This document shows positions 22,622-29,476 of a stretch of DNA of 30,443 nucleotides, in pieces (within the stretch, counting starts at the first letter, position 1; each line of letters begins with the position of its first letter). The notes under the pieces were generated by a model. The model saw nothing but the letters and a program-made list of their open reading frames with translations. It did not search any database and was not told where the DNA came from. The translations under genes were made by a program, and so were the position numbers. Source of the stretch: Clostridiales bacterium (GTDB lineage: Bacteria > Bacillota > Clostridia > Oscillospirales > Oscillospiraceae); the NCBI GenBank assembly GCA_012728025.1, contig JAAYFX010000157.1, positions 1 to 30,443 on the forward strand, in the 5' to 3' direction.

Positions 22622-23020
22622 AGGGTCGGGGACTAGTCTCCGACCTTTTTGTATGTTTTCGTTTTTATGCCCCAATGGGAGTATAGCATTTTCTATACAT
22701 CTGCTGGCATAGGTGGCAAGCCTAACACCCTTATCCTTTTTGTATGAGCTTATTCCTTTTATAAGCCCGATTGTACCTATGGAAATAAGGTCGTCTATCT
22801 CCGAGCTTTGCGTATAATATTTTTTTACTATGTGTGCCACCAGCCGGAGGTTATGTTCGATAAGCTTGTTACGTGCTTCAATATCGCCCTTTTCCCACAG
22901 CTCCAGATACCTGCTTTCATCCTCGGCATTTAGCGGTTTTGGGAAAGAGCCGGTATTTTTGCCCATCCGCATAATCAAAAATGCGCTGCTTACCAACATC
23001 ATAAAGGCGCTTGTCAACAT
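22589..23020 (-). CDS. sigK: sigK 5' half (pro-sequence and region 2), split gene
   Basis: This is the N-terminal half of pro-sigma-K, as SpoIVCB in B. subtilis. The ATG at 23020 follows GGAGGG by eight bases. Residues 1-27 form a hydrophobic pro-sequence (MLTSAFMMLVSSAFLIMRMG) followed by the FPKPLN start of the mature factor. Region 2 is clear: NKLIEHNLRLVAHIVKKY, then DDLISIGTIGLIKGI and LATYASRCIEN. Residue 111 (Asn) is the last sigma-K residue before the attachment core. Residues 112-143 are read from the element and end at 22589. In the unrearranged state the product thus lacks regions 3 and 4 and cannot recognise promoters fully. The pro-sequence implies SpoIVFB-type processing after excision, unlike C. 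difficile sigma-K, which lacks it. Confidence 0.93.
   Translation of the reverse strand: MLTSAFMMLVSSAFLIMRMGKNTGSFPKPLNAEDESRYLELWEKGDIEARNKLIEHNLRLVAHIVKKYYTQSSEIDDLISIGTIGLIKGISSYKKDKGVRLATYASRCIENAILPLGHKNENIQKGRRLVPDPLIFLASLYRI
22624..22650 (+). terminator. Terminator of the small edge gene
   Basis: A near-perfect palindrome, GGTCGGGGAC (22624-22633) with GTCTCCGACC (22636-22645), contains one G-U pair and is followed by TTTTT. It lies inside the unspliced reading frame of the sigK 5' half and may also limit readthrough from that side. Confidence 0.8.
22687..22698 (-). other. Attachment site of the sigK element, 5'-half side
   Basis: On the minus strand GTATAGAAAATG lies at the point where the sigK 5' half stops matching the family. 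The next element bases are CTATAC, so the site is a 6-bp inverted repeat around AAAATG. It matches 10904-10893 in 11 of 12 bases. Confidence 0.85.
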
Positions 23021-23050
23021 TTTGCCTTCCCTCCTATACCTTATTTATAC

Positions 23051-23091
23051 ACTGTATGTAATTGTGGCAAGTCCTGATTACGGTGGTCAGG
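23051..23091 (-). promoter_or_regulatory. Candidate sigma-E promoter of sigK, with overlapping dyad
   Basis: The minus strand reads CATACAGT (23058-23051), matching the sigma-E -10 consensus CATACAnT. A start about seven bases on would leave a leader of some 23 bases with the ribosome site GGAGGG at 23034-23029. The -35 match is weak. A dyad CCTGA/TCAGG (23073-23077 and 23087-23091) covers the -35 region and could bind an activator or repressor. Confidence 0.55.
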
Positions 23092-23271
23092 CTATAAAAA
23101 TTATAACAAGACAAAAGCCTGCTTTTTTATGCCTTTTGCCTGCCTGCTTCCAATGCTCACAGCCATATAACGGATTAATATGTATTATTTGGCTCTTTAT
23201 TTTATCAAAGTTGTGCATTATAGAGAAAAATGTTAACTTTTTTATTTTCGCTATAATTTTGAAAAAAGATG

Positions 23272-23280
23272 TGCTATAAT
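23272..23280 (+). promoter_or_regulatory. Extended -10 promoter of the lipoprotein gene
   Basis: TGCTATAAT at 23272-23280 is an extended -10 element 54 bases before the ATG. Another TATAAT lies 17 bases further upstream, and no clear -35 is seen. The rest of 23059-23333 holds no gene. Confidence 0.5.
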
Positions 23281-23333
23281 CTGCTCCAGCAAACATTTAT
23301 AGTGTACATTAATTAAAAATGGAGGAAAAAACA

Positions 23334-23867
23334 ATGAAAAAATTCACAGCTTTACTTCTTGCACTTATGCTTGTATTCTCTCTTGCCGCCTGTGGGAGCA
23401 GCCCCGTAGATGACATTGAGGACACTGACCATGTAGAAGATGATGTTCTGGACAATGATGTAGATATGGACGATGATAGCTTCGATGTGGGCGAATATAG
23501 CCAAGACTGGAACGATTATGCAAGCATCTTCACACTTACATACATGGGCATCACCGACACCGATGAAACAGTTGCCTTCGTTATGACCGGTGACGAGAGC
23601 CTTGCCGCCCTTGTTATCGTAGATGCTGAAACCATGGAGGCTGACGGCTTTGTTGGCGAAATGCTCTATGATGAAGAGTCTGATACCTATACCATTATTG
23701 ATGAATACAGCGGCCTTAGCCTTACATTCACCGCTGAATTCTTTGAGGACAGCAGCATAAAGCTTGATATGGGCGATTTTGGTGGTGTTGAGGTTGTTAC
23801 CTGCGAGCAGTCTGATGCCTTCGACCTTCTCAACGAAATTCAGATACAAACTCTTCCTGTTTCCTAA
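23334..23867 (+). CDS. Small acidic lipoprotein
   Basis: The 177-residue protein has a lipoprotein signal peptide with lipobox SLAAC (Cys20), closely like that of the leucine-rich-repeat lipoprotein inside the element. A very acidic Asp-rich segment follows (about 28-58), then a small domain with beta-strand character. It carries no repeats or known motif. The ATG at 23334 has GGAGG eight bases upstream. It is a single-gene unit: its own promoter on one side and a strong terminator at 23903 on the other. It is divergent from the sigK 5' half. The function is unknown; anchoring at the outer membrane face is the only firm inference. Confidence 0.85.
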   Translation: MKKFTALLLALMLVFSLAACGSSPVDDIEDTDHVEDDVLDNDVDMDDDSFDVGEYSQDWNDYASIFTLTYMGITDTDETVAFVMTGDESLAALVIVDAETMEADGFVGEMLYDEESDTYTIIDEYSGLSLTFTAEFFEDSSIKLDMGDFGGVEVVTCEQSDAFDLLNEIQIQTLPVS

Positions 23868-23902
23868 GTCTTGAATTTAAATGCGACAACATGATTAAGC
23901 TT

Positions 23903-23946
23903 AAAAAGAACCTGCCCTATGGAAATCCATAGGGCAGGTTCTTTTT
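23903..23946. terminator. Strong bidirectional terminator
   Basis: A perfect 20-bp stem (23903-23922 with 23927-23946) with a four-base loop carries five A on one side and five T on the other, so it can work in both directions. It lies between the lipoprotein gene and the convergent dapL. Confidence 0.92.
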
Positions 23947-24030
23947 GTTTTTAAAGGCTTTAAAGTTCTTCTGCCGCCTAGGCGGCTTTTGGGGTTTATA
24001 CCTGCCTCAAATTATAATGCCGAATAAGTC

Positions 24031-25242
24031 TTACAAAATTTTAACTATTCTCTCAACCGCTTCCTTCGTGGCCACGGCATCTCCAAAGCCAGTGAGACGA
24101 ATGTATCCCTCGCCCTCAGGCCCGAAGCCCGCTCCGGGGGTTGTTACAACAGCCGCTTCATGCAAAATCTTATTGAAAAAGTCCCAAGAGCCAAGGGAAT
24201 CCGGAGTTTTCGCCCAGATATACGGGGAGTTTACGCCGCCATAGACGGTGAGGCCCGCATCTTTAAGGCCGTTTCTTATAAGTGCGGCATTTTTCATGTA
24301 ATAGTTGATGGTTTCGTTAACCTCTTTCATGCCTTGTTCGGTATAAACCGCTTCAGCCCCCCGCTGAACCACGTAAGAGGTGCCGTTAAACTTTGTGGAC
24401 TGCCTGCGCAGCCACATATCATGCAGGCTTACACCTCCACGGACAAGAGCCTTAGGGATGGTGGTGTAGCCACAGCGGGTTCCTGTAAATCCGGCGGTTT
24501 TTGAAAAGCTGCAAAATTCTATGGCACATTCTGTTGCCCCTTCCACCTCATAGATGGAGCGGGGAATGTCCGGCTCTGATATAAACTGCCTGTATGCCGC
24601 ATCAAATAAAATAACGGCGCCATTGCGATTTGCGTAGTCTACCCAGATTTTAAGCTGGGACTTTGTGGCTACGGTTCCCGTAGGGTTGTTGGGAAAGCAA
24701 AGGTAGATAAGGTCAGGCTTTCTAACAGGAAGCTCAGGCATAAAGCCATTTTTTTCGTTGCAGGGCATATAGACAATGTCCGTCCAGCGGGCGCCGTCCC
24801 ATTCTCCCGCTCTGCCGCTCATGGCATTTGAATCCACATATACAGGATAAACTGGGTCGCATACGGCAACTATGTTATCGGTGCTGAAAATATCGCCTAT
24901 ATTTCCGCAGTCGCTCTTTGCTCCGTCGGAGACAAAAATTTCGTCAGGACTTATGGGAGCGCCATAGGGGGCATAGTCTCCCCGAACTATGGCTTCCCGC
25001 AGAAAGCTATATCCCTCATAAGGCCCATAGCCCATAAAGCTTTCTTTAACTGCCATTTCATCCACTGCTTTGTGCATGGCGGATATAACAGCGGGGGGCA
25101 GGGGTTGGGTAACGTCGCCTATACCCAGCTTTATAATTTTCTTATCGGGATTTGCGGAGATATACTCCGATGTTCTTTTTGCTATCTCGGCAAAAAGGTA
25201 GCTTCCGGGAAGCTTCGCATAATTGTCGTTTACTGTTACCAT
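24031..25242 (-). CDS. dapL: LL-diaminopimelate aminotransferase
   Basis: DapL is a pyridoxal-phosphate enzyme that converts tetrahydrodipicolinate directly to LL-diaminopimelate, bypassing the acyl-intermediate steps of lysine and peptidoglycan synthesis. The 403 residues match the family over the whole length: NDNYAKLPGSYLF at the start, IGDVTQPLPP, VYPVYVDSN and CFPNNPTGT. The cofactor Lys is at about 248 in SFSKTAGFTGTRCGY. The ATG follows AAAGGAG by eight bases. It is the second gene of a pair with dapF, which supplies the next step; an 84-base spacer with a hairpin lies between. In spore formers the pathway also provides precursors for dipicolinate and cortex. Confidence 0.96.
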   Translation of the reverse strand: MVTVNDNYAKLPGSYLFAEIAKRTSEYISANPDKKIIKLGIGDVTQPLPPAVISAMHKAVDEMAVKESFMGYGPYEGYSFLREAIVRGDYAPYGAPISPDEIFVSDGAKSDCGNIGDIFSTDNIVAVCDPVYPVYVDSNAMSGRAGEWDGARWTDIVYMPCNEKNGFMPELPVRKPDLIYLCFPNNPTGTVATKSQLKIWVDYANRNGAVILFDAAYRQFISEPDIPRSIYEVEGATECAIEFCSFSKTAGFTGTRCGYTTIPKALVRGGVSLHDMWLRRQSTKFNGTSYVVQRGAEAVYTEQGMKEVNETINYYMKNAALIRNGLKDAGLTVYGGVNSPYIWAKTPDSLGSWDFFNKILHEAAVVTTPGAGFGPEGEGYIRLTGFGDAVATKEAVERIVKIL

Positions 25243-25271
25243 GAATTCTGCTCCTTTGATTTCAGGTCCAA

Positions 25272-25314
25272 AAGGGGCGGGGTTTCACCTTTTACATGGA
25301 TAGCCCCGTCCCTT
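25272..25314 (-). other. Intercistronic hairpin between dapF and dapL
   Basis: An 11-bp stem with one mismatch (25272-25282 with 25304-25314) encloses a 21-base loop and is followed on the minus strand by TTTTGG. It could be a partial terminator or an mRNA-stability element that sets the dapF:dapL ratio. Confidence 0.45.
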
Positions 25315-25326
25315 CGGCTTTTGATT

Positions 25327-26160
25327 TTATAAATAAAGCTCACCATCAAACACAGTGACGGCGGGGCCTGTCATATACAAGCTGTTTTCCTCTCTGTCCC
25401 ATTGAATAAAAAGCTCTCCGCCTAGAAGTTTGACCATGGCCTGCTCTTTCGCCCTTCCTGTCAGCACTGCCGCAACAAGGCTTGCACTTGCTCCTGTGCC
25501 ACAGGCAAGGGTTTCCCCGCTGCCCCTCTCCCAATCCCGCATTTTAAGAGTTTCCCTATCGATTACCTCCACGAATTCCACATTTGTCTTTTCAGGGAAA
25601 AGAGGGTGGTTTTCAATTTTCGGGCCAAGGCCCTTAACGTCGGCAGCATCAGCATCGGGAACAAAAATTACGGCATGGGGGTTGCCCATATTTACGGCAG
25701 TTAAAAATATCTCCTTACCGTCAACTATGACAGAGCGCTCTATAAAGCTTCTGCCCTGCTCAGCAATGGGGATAAACTGGGGCCGCAGCTCGGGAGTGCC
25801 CATATCCACCTTCACAGATTTGACAAGGTCGTTTTCAATGTTAAGCTCAAGAGTTTTTATCATGCCGCCGGTTTCAATGGTGATTTCTGTTTTGGCCGTA
25901 AGCCCCTTATCGTAAACATACTTTGCCACACAGCGAATACCGTTGCCGCACATGGGGGAATAGCTTCCGTCCATATTGTACATCTGCATTTTAAAGTCTG
26001 CCTTTTCACTGGGCAGAATACAAATCAGTCCGTCGCTTCCCACGCCGAAATTGCGGTTTGAGACAAGGCGGGCCATATTAGGCATATCGTCAACTTTTTC
26101 CTCAAAACAGTTTATATATACATAATCGTTGCCGCAACCTTGCATTTTAGTAAATTTCAA
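25327..26160 (-). CDS. dapF: Diaminopimelate epimerase
   Basis: DapF interconverts LL- and meso-diaminopimelate, the cross-linking residue of peptidoglycan and the precursor of lysine. The 277-residue protein has both catalytic cysteines: Cys71 in MCGNGIRC and Cys220 in ACGTGAS. It also has the N-terminal MQGCGNDYVYI and the FGVGSDGL segment. The start is a TTG at 26160, with GGAGG seven bases upstream; the next ATG would remove the first conserved residues. It precedes dapL in the same direction, and the products catalyse consecutive steps. No lysine riboswitch or T-box is visible in the 95 bases before it. Confidence 0.96.
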   Translation of the reverse strand: MKFTKMQGCGNDYVYINCFEEKVDDMPNMARLVSNRNFGVGSDGLICILPSEKADFKMQMYNMDGSYSPMCGNGIRCVAKYVYDKGLTAKTEITIETGGMIKTLELNIENDLVKSVKVDMGTPELRPQFIPIAEQGRSFIERSVIVDGKEIFLTAVNMGNPHAVIFVPDADAADVKGLGPKIENHPLFPEKTNVEFVEVIDRETLKMRDWERGSGETLACGTGASASLVAAVLTGRAKEQAMVKLLGGELFIQWDREENSLYMTGPAVTVFDGELYL

Positions 26161-26255
26161 AGCTTCCCTCCTATTCTGGTCTGCTTAAATATGAAAGGAT
26201 ACTTTTGCTCTTTAGCTTAAATATATAAGCTTTGCTTTTTTAAATTAAAATGCTA

Positions 26256-27785
26256 TTATTCCAGCTCCACCGTGGAGGGGGGCTTTGCCGTTACGTCATA
26301 TAGCACACGATTTACATGGGGAACCTCGTTTACTATACGAGTAGATGTCTTTTCCAAGATTTCATAGGGAATACGAGCAAAATCTGCTGTCATAAAATCG
26401 TTTGTTATAACGGCACGTAGGGCAACGGCATAATCGTAGGTGCGAGAATCTCCCTTAACCCCAACACTGCGCATATTGGTTAGGGCGGCAAAATACTGGT
26501 TTATTTTCCCCTCATAGCCGCCTTTTTTAACTTCCTCACGGAAGATTGCGTCGGCCTCACGGACAATGTCAAGCTTTTCTTTGGTAATTTCGCCTATAAT
26601 CCGAATGGCAAGCCCCGGCCCCGGAAAGGGCTGGCGCCAGACAATCTCCTCGTCTATCCCCAGCTCAAGACCGGCACGGCGCACCTCGTCTTTAAAAAGC
26701 ATACGCAAAGGCTCGATAATTTCTTTAAAGTCTATAACATCCGGCAGGCCGCCTACATTATGGTGGCTTTTTATAACAGCACTGCCTCCCGCTCCGCTTT
26801 CTATAACGTCAGGATATATGGTTCCCTGAACAAAGAAATCTACACTGCCTATCTTTTTTGCTTCTTCTTCAAAAACCCGTATAAATTCCTCGCCGATTAT
26901 CTTCCTTTTCTCTTCCGGCTCGGTAACACCGGAGAGCTTTTCCAGAAAACGCTCCTGAGCATTTACTCTTACAACGTTCATATTAAACTTTTCACGGCAC
27001 ATTTTCATGACCATGTCGCCCTCATCTTTACGCATCAAGCCATGGTCAACGAAGATGCAGCTGAGCTTATCGCCAACGGCCTTATGAACCATTACCGCCG
27101 CCACAGTGGAATCTACCCCGCCGGAAAGGGCGCACAAAACCCGCCTGTCTCCAATTTTTTCCCGAAGCTCTGCCACTGTTTTCTCAACATAGCCAGCCAT
27201 AGCCCAATCGCCTTTAAGGCCCGCAATTTTAATAAGAAAGTTTTGCAAGATGGTTTTGCTAAACTCGGCCTGTTCTTCAAGAGGCAAACCCTGAAAAGCA
27301 TAAATCTTTCTTTCAGCGTCCATTATGGCAGCATGGGGACAGCTTTCCGTTTTCCCTATAACTTCAAAGCCAGAGGGCATCTCCGCAATAAAATCCTCAT
27401 TGCTTATACGGCAAAAAACTTTTCCCCCAAGACCTTCAAAAACAGGGGTTTTTGAAAGGCTCATTTCAAAATTGCCGATTTCTCCTGCGGGCATGGCCTT
27501 AACCTTGCCACCAGCAAGCTGGGCTATAAGTTTAGCACCGTAGGAGATGCCGAGAAGAGGGATTTTAGCGTCTAAAAGCTCTTTTGCGTATGTTGGCTCA
27601 CCCTCAGCGTAAACACTGTTTGGCCCTCCGGTAAGGATAATGGCCATGGGGTTTTTTGCAAGAAGGGTTTCTATGGGCACAGTATAGGGTATAACTTCGC
27701 AGTATACGCCGCAGTCCCTAACATTTCTTGCTATAAGATGGCTGTATTGACCGCCAAAATCTAAAACAATTGCCAGTTGATTCAT
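26256..27785 (-). CDS. guaA: GMP synthase with catalytically degenerate glutaminase domain
   Basis: GuaA turns XMP into GMP using ATP and ammonia normally released from glutamine by its N-terminal domain. The 509-residue protein has the normal full length. The synthetase half is intact: SGGVDS at 221-226, the GTIYPDVIES and FPGPGLAIRI segments, and a C-terminal STVELE. The glutaminase half keeps its fold (LDFGGQYSHLIARNVR, ILTGGPNS) but not its triad. The nucleophile Cys of GxCYG is Ser81 (GISYG). The His and Glu of QFHPE become Leu167 and Leu169 (QGLPLEE). The WMSHGD segment is also lost. The protein probably uses free ammonia. An AAAGGGAGG ribosome site precedes the ATG, and the gene is divergent from the DUF421 gene. 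Confidence 0.95.
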   Translation of the reverse strand: MNQLAIVLDFGGQYSHLIARNVRDCGVYCEVIPYTVPIETLLAKNPMAIILTGGPNSVYAEGEPTYAKELLDAKIPLLGISYGAKLIAQLAGGKVKAMPAGEIGNFEMSLSKTPVFEGLGGKVFCRISNEDFIAEMPSGFEVIGKTESCPHAAIMDAERKIYAFQGLPLEEQAEFSKTILQNFLIKIAGLKGDWAMAGYVEKTVAELREKIGDRRVLCALSGGVDSTVAAVMVHKAVGDKLSCIFVDHGLMRKDEGDMVMKMCREKFNMNVVRVNAQERFLEKLSGVTEPEEKRKIIGEEFIRVFEEEAKKIGSVDFFVQGTIYPDVIESGAGGSAVIKSHHNVGGLPDVIDFKEIIEPLRMLFKDEVRRAGLELGIDEEIVWRQPFPGPGLAIRIIGEITKEKLDIVREADAIFREEVKKGGYEGKINQYFAALTNMRSVGVKGDSRTYDYAVALRAVITNDFMTADFARIPYEILEKTSTRIVNEVPHVNRVLYDVTAKPPSTVELE

Positions 27786-27841
27786 AATTTGCCTCCCTTT
27801 AGGAAAGTATAGTATAAAGTAAATTTGGGGTGGTATATAGC

Positions 27842-28525
27842 TTGTCTATAATATTTTTCAGAACAATAATAATATTCACAGCCCTGCTTGTTGCCATGAG
27901 ACTAATGGGCAAAAGGCAGCTTGGCGAGCTGGAGCTGTCCGAGCTTGTAGTTGCGGTGCTTATCTCCGACATAGCAGCGCACCCCTTGCAGGATATATCC
28001 ATACCTTTAATGAACGGGCTTTTGCCCATCATCATCCTTTTAAGCTGCGAGCTTCTTTTATCTGGCGGAATGATAAAAAGTGTGCGCTTTCGCAGCCTTA
28101 TCTGCGGCAGACCCAGTATGCTTATCGAAAATGGTGTTATCAATCAGACGGAGATGAAAAACTGCCGTTTCACCTTAGACGAGCTTGCCGAGGAGCTGCG
28201 AACCCATGGAATTATTGATATATCCGAGGTTAAGTTTGCCCTTTTGGAAACCAGCGGCAAGCTTAATATAATCCTCTTTCCCGCCGAGCGCCCTGTAACC
28301 GTTAGTCAACTTGGCCTTGAGGCTGATGACCCCGGTTATCCCCATATGATAATAAATAACGGCAAGCTTCTTTCCAATAACCTTAAGCTTTGCGGCAAGG
28401 ATAAAAACTGGCTTAAAAAGCAGCTTTCCGCCCAAAACGTAAGTGATGTAAGTGATGTTTACCTGATGAGCGTAAATTCAGATAATCAGGTGTATTTCCT
28501 GAAAAAGGAGGACGTGAAAAAGTGA
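27842..28525 (+). CDS. DUF421 (YetF-like) membrane protein
   Basis: Three N-terminal membrane segments precede a cytoplasmic YetF-like domain. The family signatures are RLMGKRQLGELELSELVVAVL near the first segments and CGRPSMLIENGVI, then ELRTHGIIDISEVKFALLE, in the soluble part. The TTG at 27842 is eight bases after GGGGTGG and is preferred; a GTG at 27830 is also in frame but has no ribosome site. The molecular role of DUF421 proteins is not established; several are linked to sporulation in Bacilli. It overlaps the next gene by four bases (GTGA), so the two products are probably partners. It is divergent from guaA with only a short gap. Confidence 0.85.
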   Translation: MSIIFFRTIIIFTALLVAMRLMGKRQLGELELSELVVAVLISDIAAHPLQDISIPLMNGLLPIIILLSCELLLSGGMIKSVRFRSLICGRPSMLIENGVINQTEMKNCRFTLDELAEELRTHGIIDISEVKFALLETSGKLNIILFPAERPVTVSQLGLEADDPGYPHMIINNGKLLSNNLKLCGKDKNWLKKQLSAQNVSDVSDVYLMSVNSDNQVYFLKKEDVKK

Positions 28526-28899
28526 TTAGAGAAGTCATTGCCATCATCCTTCTTCTTGTTATACTAACTGCCGCCATCATAGACATTGGCATAGTAGTAA
28601 GGAAAAGCGAAGAGCTGGCAGAAGGCATAGAAAACGCAAAAGAGCTTTATGCCGCCGGTGATATAAAGGGTGCGCAAAAGCTTGTGGTTTCCTCCCAAAA
28701 GCTCTGGCAGGAATGGGGAAGTTATGCCCAAGTTATGCTGCGCCACGACGAAGAGATAAGCTCTCTTGATAACGAATATTATTGGCTTTTGGAAAAGCTT
28801 GAGAAAGAGGAAGCAACAGACTTTTCCTTCGACCGGCTAATTTCAAGTATAGACGGCCTTGCCGATACTGGAAGGCTGTCCTTCGGCTCAATTTTTTAA
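28522..28899 (+). CDS. DUF4363-like membrane-anchored protein
   Basis: The 125-residue protein has one N-terminal membrane segment (about 5-26) followed by a helical domain of about 95 residues with alternating charged and hydrophobic positions. This matches the small DUF4363 proteins that accompany DUF421 genes in Clostridia. The GTG start overlaps the stop of the DUF421 gene, showing translational coupling. Its 3' end overlaps the convergent nrdR gene by four bases. The function is unknown; a complex with the DUF421 protein in the membrane is the simplest inference. Confidence 0.8.
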   Translation: MIREVIAIILLLVILTAAIIDIGIVVRKSEELAEGIENAKELYAAGDIKGAQKLVVSSQKLWQEWGSYAQVMLRHDEEISSLDNEYYWLLEKLEKEEATDFSFDRLISSIDGLADTGRLSFGSIF

Positions 28900-29357
28900 C
28901 CCTTTTTCTCATCAATAAGCTTTGTAAGCTCGTCGAAAAAGGTTTTTACGTCTTTAAACTGACGGTAAACCGAGGCAAAGCGCACATAAGCAACTTCGTC
29001 TACGTCCTTTATGCGCTCCATGACCATTTCACCGATTTCTGTGGTGTTTACCTCACGCTCTAGAGAGTTTTGCAGCTCCTGCTCTATCTCTCCAGCAATT
29101 TTTTCAAGACTTTGCAGAGATACGGGCCGCTTTTCGCAAGCCCTTAGCATACCATTTAAAAGCTTTATCTTATCGAAGGTCTGACGGCTACCGTCACGTT
29201 TTACAACCACTAAGGGCAGGCGCTCCATTATCTCGTATGTGGTAAACCTTTTCTGGCAGGCAAGGCACTCCCGCCGCCGCCGGATTGTTGCGCCCTCCTC
29301 CGCCGGACGTGAATCTATGACCTTGCTTTCCGCATAACCGCAAAACGGACACCTCAT
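28896..29357 (-). CDS. nrdR: Transcriptional repressor NrdR
   Basis: NrdR is the nucleotide-sensing repressor of ribonucleotide reductase genes. The 153 residues show the zinc ribbon (Cys3, Cys6, Cys31, Cys34), the basic block RRRREC and the ATP-cone that starts LVVKRDGSRQTFDKIKLLNGMLRAC. The length is typical. Its ATG follows AAGGAG. A sequence matching the NrdR-box consensus at 13 of 16 positions lies 75 bases upstream, which would allow autoregulation. No ribonucleotide reductase gene is in the window. Confidence 0.97.
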   Translation of the reverse strand: MRCPFCGYAESKVIDSRPAEEGATIRRRRECLACQKRFTTYEIMERLPLVVVKRDGSRQTFDKIKLLNGMLRACEKRPVSLQSLEKIAGEIEQELQNSLEREVNTTEIGEMVMERIKDVDEVAYVRFASVYRQFKDVKTFFDELTKLIDEKKG

Positions 29358-29431
29358 ATCAAAATCTCCTTGAATGGTATTTTAAAAATATTCTTTCTAA
29401 TATGCAAAACCTGCTATATTTTTGCATTGTA

Positions 29432-29447
29432 TCACAACATCCTGTGT
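29432..29447 (-). promoter_or_regulatory. Candidate NrdR box
   Basis: The minus strand reads ACACAGGATGTTGTGA, matching the NrdR-box consensus ACACWATATVTWGTGT at 13 of 16 positions. Such boxes normally occur as a pair about 31 bases apart, and I see no second copy, so the site is tentative. Confidence 0.35.
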
Positions 29448-29476
29448 CACGCCACATTTTTTATACCTTTTTATGT

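Larger units (their letters stand above)
10893..22686 (-). mobile_element. skin-like sigK intervening element, 11,794 bp
   Basis: The element separates the two halves of sigK and is bounded by copies of GTATAG(A/C)AAATG. Its length, counted from one core to the other, is 11,794 bp. All genes except one small gene run in the same direction as sigK. In order of transcription they are two zinc-ribbon proteins, a 7TM sensor, a PAS kinase, a LuxR regulator, a receiver-like protein, a leucine-rich-repeat lipoprotein, two more zinc-ribbon proteins and the recombinase. No phage structural, replication or lysis genes are visible, unlike the large B. subtilis skin. Base composition by eye resembles the flanking chromosome, suggesting long residence. 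Excision in the mother cell is inferred from the family. Confidence 0.9.

Noticed and set aside
22589..22686. The 32-residue tail of the unspliced sigK 5' half as a functional domain
   Set aside because: It is read from the element, antisense to the small gene's end and across its terminator, with no domain pattern.
10893..22698. The element as a degenerate prophage
   Set aside because: No capsid, tail, replication, lysis or repressor genes are seen; only the recombinase is phage-like.
26161..26255. Lysine riboswitch or T-box before dapF
   Set aside because: The 95-base gap holds only a short AGCTTA/TAAGCT pairing and is too small for either.
26760..27455. 231-codon plus-strand frame opposite guaA
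   Set aside because: It is long but fully antisense to guaA, with no ribosome site, and its translation is low in domain-like features.
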